Shown one piece after another: positions 27,906 through 37,077 of a DNA stretch of 64,000 nt. Source of the stretch: Opitutales bacterium UBA5694 (lineage in GTDB: Bacteria; Verrucomicrobiota; Verrucomicrobiia; Opitutales; Opitutaceae); NCBI GenBank assembly GCA_002420185.1, contig DIHO01000015.1:53810-117809 (forward strand), given 5' to 3'. Every line of letters starts with the position of its first letter. The stretch's first letter is position 1. A program made the translations under genes and the position numbers. Under the pieces are notes generated by a model that had not been told where the DNA came from, did not search any database, and was given only the letters and a program-made list of their open reading frames with translations.

Positions 27906-29435
27906 CTATAGCGAAAATTGGCTTTTCAGGAATTCGACATCCAATTCTGGATACAATACGAATCGGTCTAGAAGGCTTTGCACACGAGCTCTTCCCTCCT
28001 CAACAACAGTTTCAGGTATATCGTATTTCACTTTGCTGGGCTGACCTGCATTCTTACCCTTAGTGAGTATTTTTGGCGTAGTGCTTGAGAGTATGAGCTT
28101 AAAAATCGAAGCTATCTCCTTCATCTCCTCTGCTCCCATTCCCAATGATGTAATCGCGGGGGAACCAACTCGCAATCCACTCGTGTAGTGGGGGCCATTG
28201 GGATCGAAAGGTAATGAGTTCCGGTTCAAAGTAACGCCACATTCACGAACGGCAGCTTCCGCCTGTCGTCCGTTGAGACCGAACGGAGTCACGTCGATCA
28301 GCAGGAGGTGATTGTCGGTTCCACCCGTGCAGATCTTGAAACCTTCGTCGATCATGGCGTCCGCTATAGCTCGGGAATTATTCACGACGTTATGTGCGTA
28401 TTCTTTAAACTCAATCTCGTTTGCTTCCTTAAAAGCAACTGCTTTGGCAGCCATCACGTGCGGCAGCGGTCCGCCAATCACCAGAGGACACCCTTTATCA
28501 ATATACTCAGCAAACTCCTTTTTACAAAGGATCACTCCACCACGGGGGCCTCGGAGTGTCTTGTGTGTGGTCGTTGTGACTACATCAGCAAACGGCATCG
28601 GATTGTAGTCGCCCTCGAAAACACCCCCAGCAACCAGTCCTGAGAAGTGGGCCATGTCAACCAACAGAACTGCTCCCACCTTATCAGCGATTTCCTTCAT
28701 CCGACGGAAATCTACCTTTCTGGGATAGGCACTATAACCCGCTAACAGGATCAATGGCTTGATCTCCAGTGCCTGAGCTTCCAGCTCATCGTAGTCGAGC
28801 AATCCGGTCTCCTTGCTGACCGAATAGTTATACGCATCGAAAAACTGGGCGGAAATGTTAAATCGATAACCGTGAGTCAAGTGGCCTCCGGAGTAATAAT
28901 CCAGTCCGAGCATTTTCTGATTACCCATCGCCGCACGCACCTTGTTCCAATCCTCCCGGGACATTTTGGAAGCGTTGGTTTCACCCATTTCCTCGATAAG
29001 AGGTGTACCGACTCTAGCCTGCAGGATGGCCCAAAAAGCGATTAGGTTCGCATCCGCCCCCGAGTGAGGCTGCACATAAGCGTGCTCCGCATCAAATAGC
29101 CGGCAAGCTTGCTCACAGGCTTCGCTCTCGATCGCATCAATGTTTTCGCAACCCGCGTAGTACCGAGCCCCAGCGAATCCTTCCGCGTACTTGTCCGTAA
29201 GCAAATTGCCCATGGCCGCTTGAGTATTCAGCGTGGTAAAATTCTCGGATGCAATGAGCTTGAGATTGCTGCGTTGATCTTGGAGCTCTTTCACAATCAA
29301 TGCGGCGATCGGTGCGTTTACCGAGGCGATTTGTTGCAGGTTTGCAACATAGCTCAGCATGGCGGGATTCACTTGATCCGGCGAGCGGGACGAAAGATAC
29401 TCACAGACGGGTGACGTCGTAGTCAGATTAGACAT
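27906..29435 (-). CDS. glyA: Serine hydroxymethyltransferase, long form
   Basis: PLP enzyme interconverting serine and glycine with tetrahydrofolate as one-carbon acceptor. 509 aa, about 80 longer than the common 415-430 aa bacterial form. Added pieces are an N-terminal extension (residues 1-45) and an insert after HSGADANLIAFWAIL (about residues 145-180, containing EEMGETNASKMSREDW). Core motifs: LIASENFTT, NLLTDKYAEGFAGARYY, GGHLTHG, VDMAHFSGLVAGG, and the PLP lysine in TTTTHKTLRGPRGG. A similar long form is known from Chlamydia, which supports placement in the PVC group. Confidence 0.96.
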   Translation of the reverse strand: MSNLTTTSPVCEYLSSRSPDQVNPAMLSYVANLQQIASVNAPIAALIVKELQDQRSNLKLIASENFTTLNTQAAMGNLLTDKYAEGFAGARYYAGCENIDAIESEACEQACRLFDAEHAYVQPHSGADANLIAFWAILQARVGTPLIEEMGETNASKMSREDWNKVRAAMGNQKMLGLDYYSGGHLTHGYRFNISAQFFDAYNYSVSKETGLLDYDELEAQALEIKPLILLAGYSAYPRKVDFRRMKEIADKVGAVLLVDMAHFSGLVAGGVFEGDYNPMPFADVVTTTTHKTLRGPRGGVILCKKEFAEYIDKGCPLVIGGPLPHVMAAKAVAFKEANEIEFKEYAHNVVNNSRAIADAMIDEGFKICTGGTDNHLLLIDVTPFGLNGRQAEAAVRECGVTLNRNSLPFDPNGPHYTSGLRVGSPAITSLGMGAEEMKEIASIFKLILSSTTPKILTKGKNAGQPSKVKYDIPETVVEEGRARVQSLLDRFVLYPELDVEFLKSQFSL

Positions 29436-29644
29436 GATGGAAGCATTTATAGTTTCATACAGTGGCTCTACCCAGGCGCTCGATAGAACCGCGAAGCTTC
29501 CCAGCGGTCAATCCCGCCTTACTCGCCAGTCGCAAAAAAATAGGACCTATCGATTGCAAAACCAGCAGTGGAAGTCAACCCATAGATAAACAATGGCCAC
29601 GATACCTTTCCAATCCAGACACACTTTGAAGCAAAAACGATAGG

Positions 29645-31038
29645 TCAAACGGTAACAAAAGGACATCGATTCCCCCACTCAAGACCTAAGACTTTCCGCT
29701 CGGTGATGGGCCACCACTGGGCGATCTTGTGGGCCAGCCGAACTACGAGTTTCGGATTCGATGTGGCTAGATTGTTCCTCTCGTGGGGGTCGATATTCAC
29801 GTCAAACAATAGAGGCGCTGTCTCATCGGGAGGATTTTTCATGCTTCCCGATTGGCCGTCATCCCGAAGCAAGAATTTCCAATCATATTCACTTGCCCAA
29901 CGATAGAGAAGAGAATCTTAGGGCTTGTGTAAGTTTGCAATATCGCGAGCTCGAGCTTCGCCAAATATCATGTCGCGACGGATCTTCTTTCCACTTTCGA
30001 TTCCGGGTAGCAAATTTATACCCGGCCAGATATTTGGAACCTCAACACCAGCGGTCGCGAGGATCGTATATGAAATATCAATACTCATACACATTTCAGG
30101 ACGATCGGTCGATTCAATGCGACCCTGCCATTAAAACAGGATCGGTGTATGCGTCCCCATCTCATTAGGGCTGCGTTCGGAATGAGCCGCGTATCCATTC
30201 CTATCTGTACTCTGAATCCAACCATTGTCACACAAGTAAACGACCAGTGCGTTTTCGTGAAGCTCCTCAGCTTCCAACTTCTCAAGAAGTTGCCCAGAAG
30301 TCTTATCAAACCACTCGCACATTGCATAATACTTGGCGACAAAATACCCTAGAACCATCGCTTTGTAATTCTCGAACAAGTGCGCCGGTGGCCTGTGGGG
30401 GTGTGCGGCAAAAACGGAGCGTACCAACCGAAGAATGGTTTTTTCTTTTCAACTGGCTCATCGATAGGGTCGAAAACCAGCTCCATTCCGTCGCGGCCAA
30501 TTGTCAGGCCCACATCTCCTTGACGACCTCTTGGCTTGCGAAAGCACGCAGTCATACCATGCGTAAAACCACCCAGCTGGTAAAAATCCGCCCACCATTT
30601 ACCGCTCTGGTGGCTCAGGTAGCCCGCTTCGCTCAACAGGTCGGGAACGCTCGACAGGTCATCAATGTGGGAAATAATCAGCTCTCGGGAATTCTTACCC
30701 GTTTCCCTCGCTTGTCTGGCATTGGCTTCGGTTCCCGCTCGGTTGTTTCCCAACGCTCAATGTTGCTGCGTATACAGCCCAGTTAATAGACTCATCAAAG
30801 ACGGCCAACAAAGGGCGGTGGAAACATAGCCTCGCCGGAACGCCGCGCTCTTGCCCGCCAACCGATCAATGTGGGGCGTGCCAATTCGTTAGTACCCCAT
30901 GAAACTGTAGTACGTCCATGTCTTGTCGTCAGACAGGATCAGCACAATGTTTGGCTTTCCAGCAGCCGCGGCTTCGACGGATCAAGCAGAATCAACAATC
31001 ACGAATGGGTGGGCTAGAAGTAAGAATAAACGCATCAT
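29645..31038 (-). pseudogene. Decayed sulfatase with three in-frame stops and frameshifts
   Basis: Starts ATGATG at 31038 with a signal-like MMRLFLLLAHPFVIV, then TGA. The same frame continues KPNIVLILSDDKTWTYY, hits a TAA, then TPHIDRLAGKSAAF and the active-site motif TALCWPSLMSLLTGLY, then another TGA. It runs on to about 30,349 (SQLIISHIDDL-like region, WYAPFLPHTP). Homology then moves to other frames (LVVYLCDNGW, the metal-site segment; APLLFDVNIDPHERNNLA at the C-terminus). The CxPSL form of the signature (Leu for Arg) occurs in some sulfatase subgroups. Three stops plus at least two frame changes mean it is dead. Confidence 0.8.
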
Positions 31039-31300
31039 GAGAAATAACTATCCAAACTGACATCTCGAAGACCAATGATTAACCAACCAATGCCAATTTG
31101 GCACTAAGTTTAGCACCGATCGTACTAGCAGATTAGGGACTCATCATGGATAATGATTCCTACGATCCTGAATCCACAACCAGTTTTGCGACTGCATCGA
31201 CAGCTTGCGTTGGAAGCACCAGTACCCATCATCTCCTGGCCGTCAAATTTTTCTAGTGACGATATGCTACCGTTTCACTTTCAAGAGCTAAAAAACCTTT

Positions 31301-34300
31301 ATGACGACTCGAACATCTGCACCCGCGTTCCAACGATTCAAAATGGCAACGACGATCAGTATCACACTGCTGGCTGTTTCCGCGTTCGCCCAGGAAAGCT
31401 TCGAATCCCTTTTCGACGGCAAAGACCTTTCCGGATGGAAAGGACAAAGTGGTCTCTGGAAAGTCGAAGACGGAGCAATCGTCGGCTCCACACATGGAGT
31501 CACCTTGGACGCCAACACGTTTCTCATCTGGCAGGGAGAAGACGTCGGCAATTTCCACTTAAAGGCAACGCTCAAACTCGTCGGGGAAAACAACTCCGGC
31601 ATCATGTATCGAGCTCAAGCTATCGAAGGCGTGGCCTATGGGCTATCTGGAAATCAGCTCGATATTCACCCCAAGCCAGAGTATCTTGGCATGTTCTACA
31701 GCGAGAAAACCGGCAGGGGTATCGTTGCCACTCGTGGGCAGAAAGTCCTTGTTACCAAGGCAGTGGATGAAAAAGGAAAATCCAAACCGCAGATTACCGG
31801 TGATTTAGGCATGGAACCCAAATTCAGAGTCGACGATTGGAATGAATACGAAGTGCTGGCAGTAGGTGCCCGTGTGATTCATAAATTAAATGGAGTGGTA
31901 ACTGTAGATGTGGTCGACCGTTTTCCGGATATACCTCGCAAAGGCGCGATAGGAATTCAACTACACCGTGGCCCTCCAATGGTTACCTACACAAAAGACA
32001 TCCAACTAAAGCGCTTGAATGGGAAAGCGGGCCGTGAGGCTATTGAGGCGTTTGTGGCTAAGCCCAAGGAATTTGAAGAAGGAGCGGTCATTAATGAAAA
32101 TCGGGCGACGCCACGCGACCGCATAACAGTCAAAGAAGGTTTCGAGGTCGAGCTGCTCTATTCCGTTCCGGGCGAGACTCAAGGCTCCTGGGTCAATCTT
32201 TGCCTCGACAATAAGGGCCGAATCATTGCCAGCGACCAATACGGCGCCCTATATCGTTTTCCGGTTCCCGCCCCCGGCCAAAAACTTAACCCTGAAGACG
32301 TGGAAAAGGTCCCTGCCAAAATTGAAGCGGTTAACGGAATGCTATGGGCTTTCGACGCTCTCTACGTAGGGGTTAATGAATACCGCGATCCCACCAAGTC
32401 CGGTCTCTACCGCCTCACCGATTCTGACGGGGACGACATGCTAGACAAGGTCGAGCTGCTACGCCAAATTTCCGCACGTGGAGACCACGGCGTCCATGCC
32501 ATTCAGCTCTCCCCGAATGGTGAGTCGCTATTTCTGATAACGGGCAATAACACCGAGCCAACCGAATGGATCTCTTCTCGGGTAAATACGAATTGGGGGG
32601 AAGACCACCTACTTCCCCGAATGCCCGATGGCCGAGGACACAACCGCGACCGCCTGGCTCCTGCGGGAATCATCTACCAAGTATCTCCCGATGGTAAGGA
32701 CTTCGAAATCTACTCTCACGGCTACCGCAATATTTTCGATGCTGACTTTAACGCCGAGGGAGAGCTCTTTACCTACGACGCGGACATGGAGTACGACTTT
32801 AACACCCCATGGTACCGCCCTACTCGCGTTCTCCACACTGTGAGCGGCTCAGACTATGGCTGGCGTAATGGAACGGGCAAGTGGCCCGAATGGTACGTCG
32901 ACAGCTTACCTGCTACCATTAATATCGGTCCCGGTTCACCCACGGGTGTGGCCTTTGGTTACGGAGCTAAGTTTCCAGCCAGGTATCAAAATGCTCTATA
33001 CATTCTTGATTGGAGTTGGGGTAAGATCTACAGCGTCCACCTACGTCCAGACGGTTCCAGCTATAAGGGCGAGAAAGAGAACTTTATTTCCGGTGCCCCG
33101 CTTCCCGTTACCGACATTGTTATCAATCCAAGTGACGGCGCAATGTATTTCACTATTGGGGGCCGCAAAGTTCAGTCGGGGATCTATCGCGTTACTTACA
33201 TCGGTGATGAAGACACTTCCCCCTCTATCGTGAAAAACAGCGGAAAGAAAGCCAGAAAATTGCGCCATAGTCTTGAGGTTTTTCATGGATTTGTGGATTC
33301 AAGGGCCATCAATAAGTCGTGGAAGTATTTGAATCATGAGGACCCATTCATTCGTTCTGCCGCTCGAATTGCCATAGAAAGCCAGCCTTCCAAAAGCTGG
33401 GCCAACCGCGCCCTTAAAGAGAAAATTCCCGAACGCCGCATATCGGCGTTGCTCGCGCTCGCTCGTGCAACAGGAATTGATCGCTTTCACCGAAAGGAAG
33501 GCGATCCACCTGTCAACAAGACTATAGGCAATAACATTATCAATGCTCTCCTAGACATTGACTTCGAGGATCTCGACGAAACAGGACGGCGTGCTTTGGT
33601 TCGAACCTATCAAGTAGTGTTCAACCGATTTGGAGCTCCCAACCCTGAACTGGCCCTGAGAGCAACCGTTCAACTGGACGCTCAGTTCCCAGCGGAAACG
33701 ATTGAGATGAACCAGCTCCTTTGCGAGACGCTCGTTTATCTGCAGGCCCCCACCGTCGCTCGAAAGGCGATCGAGCTGCTAAAGCAAGCTCCGACTCAGG
33801 AGGAGCAGCTCGAGTATGCTCGGTCGCTTCGCATGTTAAAGGCGGGATGGAACAATCAACTCCGCACGGACTACATCGAGTGGTTTCTCAACGCAGCGAA
33901 CTACCGTGGTGGTGCGTCCTTCGAAATCTTCATCGAGAACATTCGCAAGGAGGCGATGGCAACTCTAACCGACAAAGAACGCAGTGATCTTGCGGCCGTT
34001 CTCTCGCGAAAGTCTGAAAGGAAGTCACCCACCGAAGCCCTCACAGCCAATTTTATGAAGGGTCGGACTTACGTTAAAACCTGGACGATGGACGACCTTG
34101 CCGCAGAAGCGAATTTGAGCATGGCAAACCGCAATTTTGAAAGAGGCCGTACTATGTTCGCTGGAACCGGCTGCTACTCCTGCCACAGATTCCAGAATGC
34201 CGGTGGCTCCACGGGACCTGACCTTACTGGCTCCGGTGGACGGTACTCTCCAAGCGACTTTCTCGACCAGATCATCAATCCTAGCAAGGAGATCAATGAG

Positions 34301-34576
34301 CAATTCGTTCCGATCGCCGTGGAGATGCTCAATGGCGGGACTCACTACGGAGTGGTCGTCAATCTAAAGGCCGACAGAGTTACGATAAACACGGATCTCA
34401 CCAATCCCAACCAGCGTACCAACATTGACCGAAAGCAAATCAAGAGCCTCGAACCTTCGCCGGTATCGCCTATGCCCCCTGGGCTCATCAATATGCTGAC
34501 CAAGGAAGAGATCTTCGACCTTACCGCCTACGTCCTCAGTGGAGGGAATCCGGACGACAAACGGTTCTCGAACTGA
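31301..34576 (+). CDS. DUF1080 - PVC propeller dehydrogenase - HEAT - cytochrome c fusion
   Basis: Exported 1091-aa multidomain protein. A signal peptide (MATTISITLLAVSAFAQ) starts at Met15, so ATG 31343 may be the true start. About residues 25-230 form a DUF1080 (3-keto-disaccharide hydrolase/LamG-like) domain (ESLFDGKDLSGWKGQ, NNSGIMYRAQ, RKGAIGIQLHRGPPM). About 260-640 is a PVC-type beta-propeller (DRITVKEGFEVELLYSVPG, DHGVHAIQLSPNG, GRGHNRDRLAPAG, LYILDWSWGKIYSV). About 660-900 is helical and HEAT-like. About 940-1085 is cytochrome c, with heme motif CYSCH at 958-962 and GGSTGPDLTG. It probably oxidises or cleaves a sugar and passes electrons to c-type heme. It is divergent from the dead sulfatase. 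Confidence 0.9.
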   Translation: MTTRTSAPAFQRFKMATTISITLLAVSAFAQESFESLFDGKDLSGWKGQSGLWKVEDGAIVGSTHGVTLDANTFLIWQGEDVGNFHLKATLKLVGENNSGIMYRAQAIEGVAYGLSGNQLDIHPKPEYLGMFYSEKTGRGIVATRGQKVLVTKAVDEKGKSKPQITGDLGMEPKFRVDDWNEYEVLAVGARVIHKLNGVVTVDVVDRFPDIPRKGAIGIQLHRGPPMVTYTKDIQLKRLNGKAGREAIEAFVAKPKEFEEGAVINENRATPRDRITVKEGFEVELLYSVPGETQGSWVNLCLDNKGRIIASDQYGALYRFPVPAPGQKLNPEDVEKVPAKIEAVNGMLWAFDALYVGVNEYRDPTKSGLYRLTDSDGDDMLDKVELLRQISARGDHGVHAIQLSPNGESLFLITGNNTEPTEWISSRVNTNWGEDHLLPRMPDGRGHNRDRLAPAGIIYQVSPDGKDFEIYSHGYRNIFDADFNAEGELFTYDADMEYDFNTPWYRPTRVLHTVSGSDYGWRNGTGKWPEWYVDSLPATINIGPGSPTGVAFGYGAKFPARYQNALYILDWSWGKIYSVHLRPDGSSYKGEKENFISGAPLPVTDIVINPSDGAMYFTIGGRKVQSGIYRVTYIGDEDTSPSIVKNSGKKARKLRHSLEVFHGFVDSRAINKSWKYLNHEDPFIRSAARIAIESQPSKSWANRALKEKIPERRISALLALARATGIDRFHRKEGDPPVNKTIGNNIINALLDIDFEDLDETGRRALVRTYQVVFNRFGAPNPELALRATVQLDAQFPAETIEMNQLLCETLVYLQAPTVARKAIELLKQAPTQEEQLEYARSLRMLKAGWNNQLRTDYIEWFLNAANYRGGASFEIFIENIRKEAMATLTDKERSDLAAVLSRKSERKSPTEALTANFMKGRTYVKTWTMDDLAAEANLSMANRNFERGRTMFAGTGCYSCHRFQNAGGSTGPDLTGSGGRYSPSDFLDQIINPSKEINEQFVPIAVEMLNGGTHYGVVVNLKADRVTINTDLTNPNQRTNIDRKQIKSLEPSPVSPMPPGLINMLTKEEIFDLTAYVLSGGNPDDKRFSN

Positions 34577-34602
34577 GCAACTCGGACAAACATTTTGTTG
34601 TT

Positions 34603-34630
34603 GGCGGGCAATCTCTGATTACCCACTACC
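34603..34630. repeat. Imperfect palindromic element, copy 1
   Basis: The arms 34603-34613 and 34617-34627 pair at nine of eleven positions (one G-T) around the loop TCT. The downstream bases ACC (34628-34630) are shared with a second copy at 63664-63691. Both copies lie 26 or fewer bases downstream of a stop codon. It may be a REP-like repeat or a shared 3'-end element; there is no T-run after it. Confidence 0.55.
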
Positions 34631-34778
34631 CATTTTGTCCCATCTCGTTCCGATGACTTGCTAGTTTTTTGAGGCGAATTCGTTGTGTATTGCTAAAGTA
34701 ACAACTCAATCTACCCCGATGAAATTTCACTACTCCCTTCTTTCGTTGGCCATTCGGACTCGTTCAACCTTTTGAGCT

Positions 34779-35264
34779 TTGGTGATCGCTAAGTATCGTA
34801 ATGAAGAATATTCTGAAACTGGTATTGAAAACGAGAACGTCATTGTTCGAATCAATAATCGCCTAGAAACAATCAAGGCGGAGCGGATTTCCGTAGTTGA
34901 TGATGCCGCCAACCAAAAACTTGCTGTGGTTGCAGAAATGGACGACCTCCTCGTCTATCTAAAATCTAATGAAACTCGCAGTCTCATAGTTGAGGCGGAT
35001 ATCGAAGTATCCGCAGACTTAAGTGACCGTTTTCTCGTTATAGTTTCCGGGTCCAGCAATGATGTGGGCAATGTTATTCGGTCTTTACCCTACCAACTCG
35101 CCAACCAATCGTCAAAAGTCTCTTTCACGATCAAAACAAGCAACCTTACCAATGTTGAGCACTATCGTTTTGCCTTTTTACCGAAGGAAAATCGAACTGA
35201 TATGTTCCCTGACCCTTTTAGACAAGCCTGCGTCAGCAAAAACCCACAACGATCAGAGCGGTAA
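34779..35264 (+). CDS. Doubtful hypothetical ORF
   Basis: 161 codons from GTG 34779, with no signal peptide or known motif. The middle (IVEADIEVSADLSDRFLVIVSGSSNDVGN, then KVSFTIKTSNL) has a beta-rich look and reasonable codon use, so it may be a fragment of a larger exported protein. The last 20 residues become polar and irregular. No neighbour in phase supports it. Confidence 0.3.
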   Translation: MVIAKYRNEEYSETGIENENVIVRINNRLETIKAERISVVDDAANQKLAVVAEMDDLLVYLKSNETRSLIVEADIEVSADLSDRFLVIVSGSSNDVGNVIRSLPYQLANQSSKVSFTIKTSNLTNVEHYRFAFLPKENRTDMFPDPFRQACVSKNPQRSER

Positions 35265-36135
35265 TCTTGAGGGCAATTCTTGGATGCGTGAATTCCGTAG
35301 AATATTTGCAAAAGACTTTGGATCCAGAATGAACAGCTGTCCCCGCACCCTGGATAAGATTAGCGGCCTCGAAATGGACGATGAACCGCGGTTATCCTGT
35401 AGTTACATAGAAATAACCGCGATCCCTTTTTATGAACAACCAAAAAGTTGTTCACTTAAAGGTCTTTTGAGTTGGGGCAGTATCATTAGCTGTGCAATCT
35501 ATCATTATGCTTATTTTTGACTCAAATATGCCGATTTATTTTTGTTCAAGCATCATATATAGCCCGAATATTTACAATGAACAATTTTTGAACTCTGTAA
35601 GAAGGTAGGATTGGCCCTGTTTTCCTTGCTCAGGCCAGACCAAACCCGTGTTTTCTGCTGTGTGAACTACTTCACAAGTTATCTAATACCTAGTTCGGTC
35701 TCTTTAAACTGTTCAAGACAATGAGAAAAACACTTAGCACAATTTCAATCGGTGTAAGCATTGCACGGCTCTCAGTCAGCATCGAGGCCGCCGAGCTTAC
35801 GATCCAAGCGTCCATCGATGCATTTCAGTCAACTACGGGCTTATTTCCTGAGGTCGAAACTGTCCTATCACCCTTACCTGGTTAACCGAATCCGCAGCCG
35901 GGCGCCGCAAACCTCTCGAAGTAGGCAGGCCTCTAATTGTTTCGGACCAAACCTCCCTTCAGGTCGCTAGAATTACGAACGTTCCCAATTTACTACACCA
36001 CCACTTTTCATAATCGGGATTTAACCCATACCCCTCGACTGGACCTAACATGGGATATTGACGAACCTTTCTTTCCGTTAACATTCTATAGACAAAACAA
36101 CTAAAACCTAACGATAATATTCATAATCAACTAAA
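35265..36135. other. 870-base region with one short exported-type ORF
   Basis: Mostly AT-rich and without a credible full gene. One short ORF, 35721-35885 (54 codons), begins MRKTLSTISIGVSIARLSVSI and looks like a signal peptide followed by about 25 residues before TAA. It may be the 5' relic of an exported protein. The upstream region of the MerR operon (about 35,900-36,135) holds a TTGACG at 36058-36063 and a TATAGA at 36087-36092, but the 23-base spacing is too long for an ordinary promoter. Confidence 0.35.
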
Positions 36136-37077
36136 ATGAATCTTCAAACTGAAAATCCTTACTTCGAAATAGGTGCCGTATCCAAAATCACTGGACTATC
36201 TCCCAACACCCTAAGGACTTGGGAACGTCGAAAATTTATTGAAGCTGGGTTTCGCTCCCCCACGGGACGTCGGCGGTATTCCCAAGAGCAGGTGGAACAA
36301 CTCGCACTGATGAAACGCCTGACGAACATGGGCGACTCGATCAGTTCCATCGCAAAACTTAATTTGTCCGAGCTTAGAAGCCGAGTACTGGAGTACGAAA
36401 CTCGTCACACCGAGGCTCGGACCAAACGATCCTCATCTGACAAAACCAAAGTTCTCCCCATCGGGAATATCGCTAAAACTTGGTCCGGCAACCTACCGAG
36501 CCAGTTCCTCATAGCAGAAAAAGATGAAGAGCACCCAGACATCCTCATGGTGGATCTCGACGTCTCCGCAATTGAGTGCCGACGACGAGTCAGCGTCGCA
36601 GCTATCGAATATCCAGACGTTCCAATGGCCTTAGTATATGACTACGCGCCAAGTGAACTATTAAGACAGTTTTCCAAGGAAGGCCGGTTTCTCATTCGAA
36701 TACCCTGCTCTCCTGAGCTCTTGACGCACTATCTCAACGCTGCTCTCGCCAATGCGACGCACCAGGCAGATCCCACCGCTCAATCAGAAATTTCTCTAAA
36801 CTCAGCACCTCGTCTTTTCACAGACAAACAACTGGCTACCATCGCCGCTTCAAATCCAAACATCAAATGCGAGTGCCCACACCATACCTCTGCCCTCGTT
36901 GCCAGTCTCGCCTCATTCGAAAACTACTGCCGACGTTGCGAGATCGAGTCTCCCACCGACAAGGAGGTCCACGAATACCTAGGAACGGAAATTGGGAAAG
37001 CGAGGGCAATCGTTGAAGACGCTCTCCTGTACCTGTGCCAGAAAGATAATCTCATCATCCCTCCCGACACGCCGTGA
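36136..37077 (+). CDS. MerR-family transcriptional regulator heading a lipid-modification operon
   Basis: 313 aa. The N-terminal winged-helix of the MerR family is clear: YFEIGAVSKITGLSPNTLRTWERR, then SPTGRRRYSQEQVEQLALMKRL. LitR/CarH-type regulators beside similar operons usually carry a B12-binding domain with an E/D-x-H-x-x-G motif; none is visible here. A receiver-like middle part (HPDILMVDLDVSA, VPMALVYDYAP) is followed by a conserved-looking C-terminal helix with KCECPHH, ENYCRRCEIESPT and ARAIVEDALLY. The cysteines and histidines could bind metal or sense redox. Its stop overlaps the next start (ATGA, 37074-37077), so it is transcribed with the lipid genes. Confidence 0.85.
   Translation: MNLQTENPYFEIGAVSKITGLSPNTLRTWERRKFIEAGFRSPTGRRRYSQEQVEQLALMKRLTNMGDSISSIAKLNLSELRSRVLEYETRHTEARTKRSSSDKTKVLPIGNIAKTWSGNLPSQFLIAEKDEEHPDILMVDLDVSAIECRRRVSVAAIEYPDVPMALVYDYAPSELLRQFSKEGRFLIRIPCSPELLTHYLNAALANATHQADPTAQSEISLNSAPRLFTDKQLATIAASNPNIKCECPHHTSALVASLASFENYCRRCEIESPTDKEVHEYLGTEIGKARAIVEDALLYLCQKDNLIIPPDTP

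Noticed and set aside
36058..36092. Candidate promoter TTGACG...TATAGA before the MerR operon
   Set aside because: Spacing of 23 bases is too long even for MerR-type promoters (19-20), so not listed as a feature.
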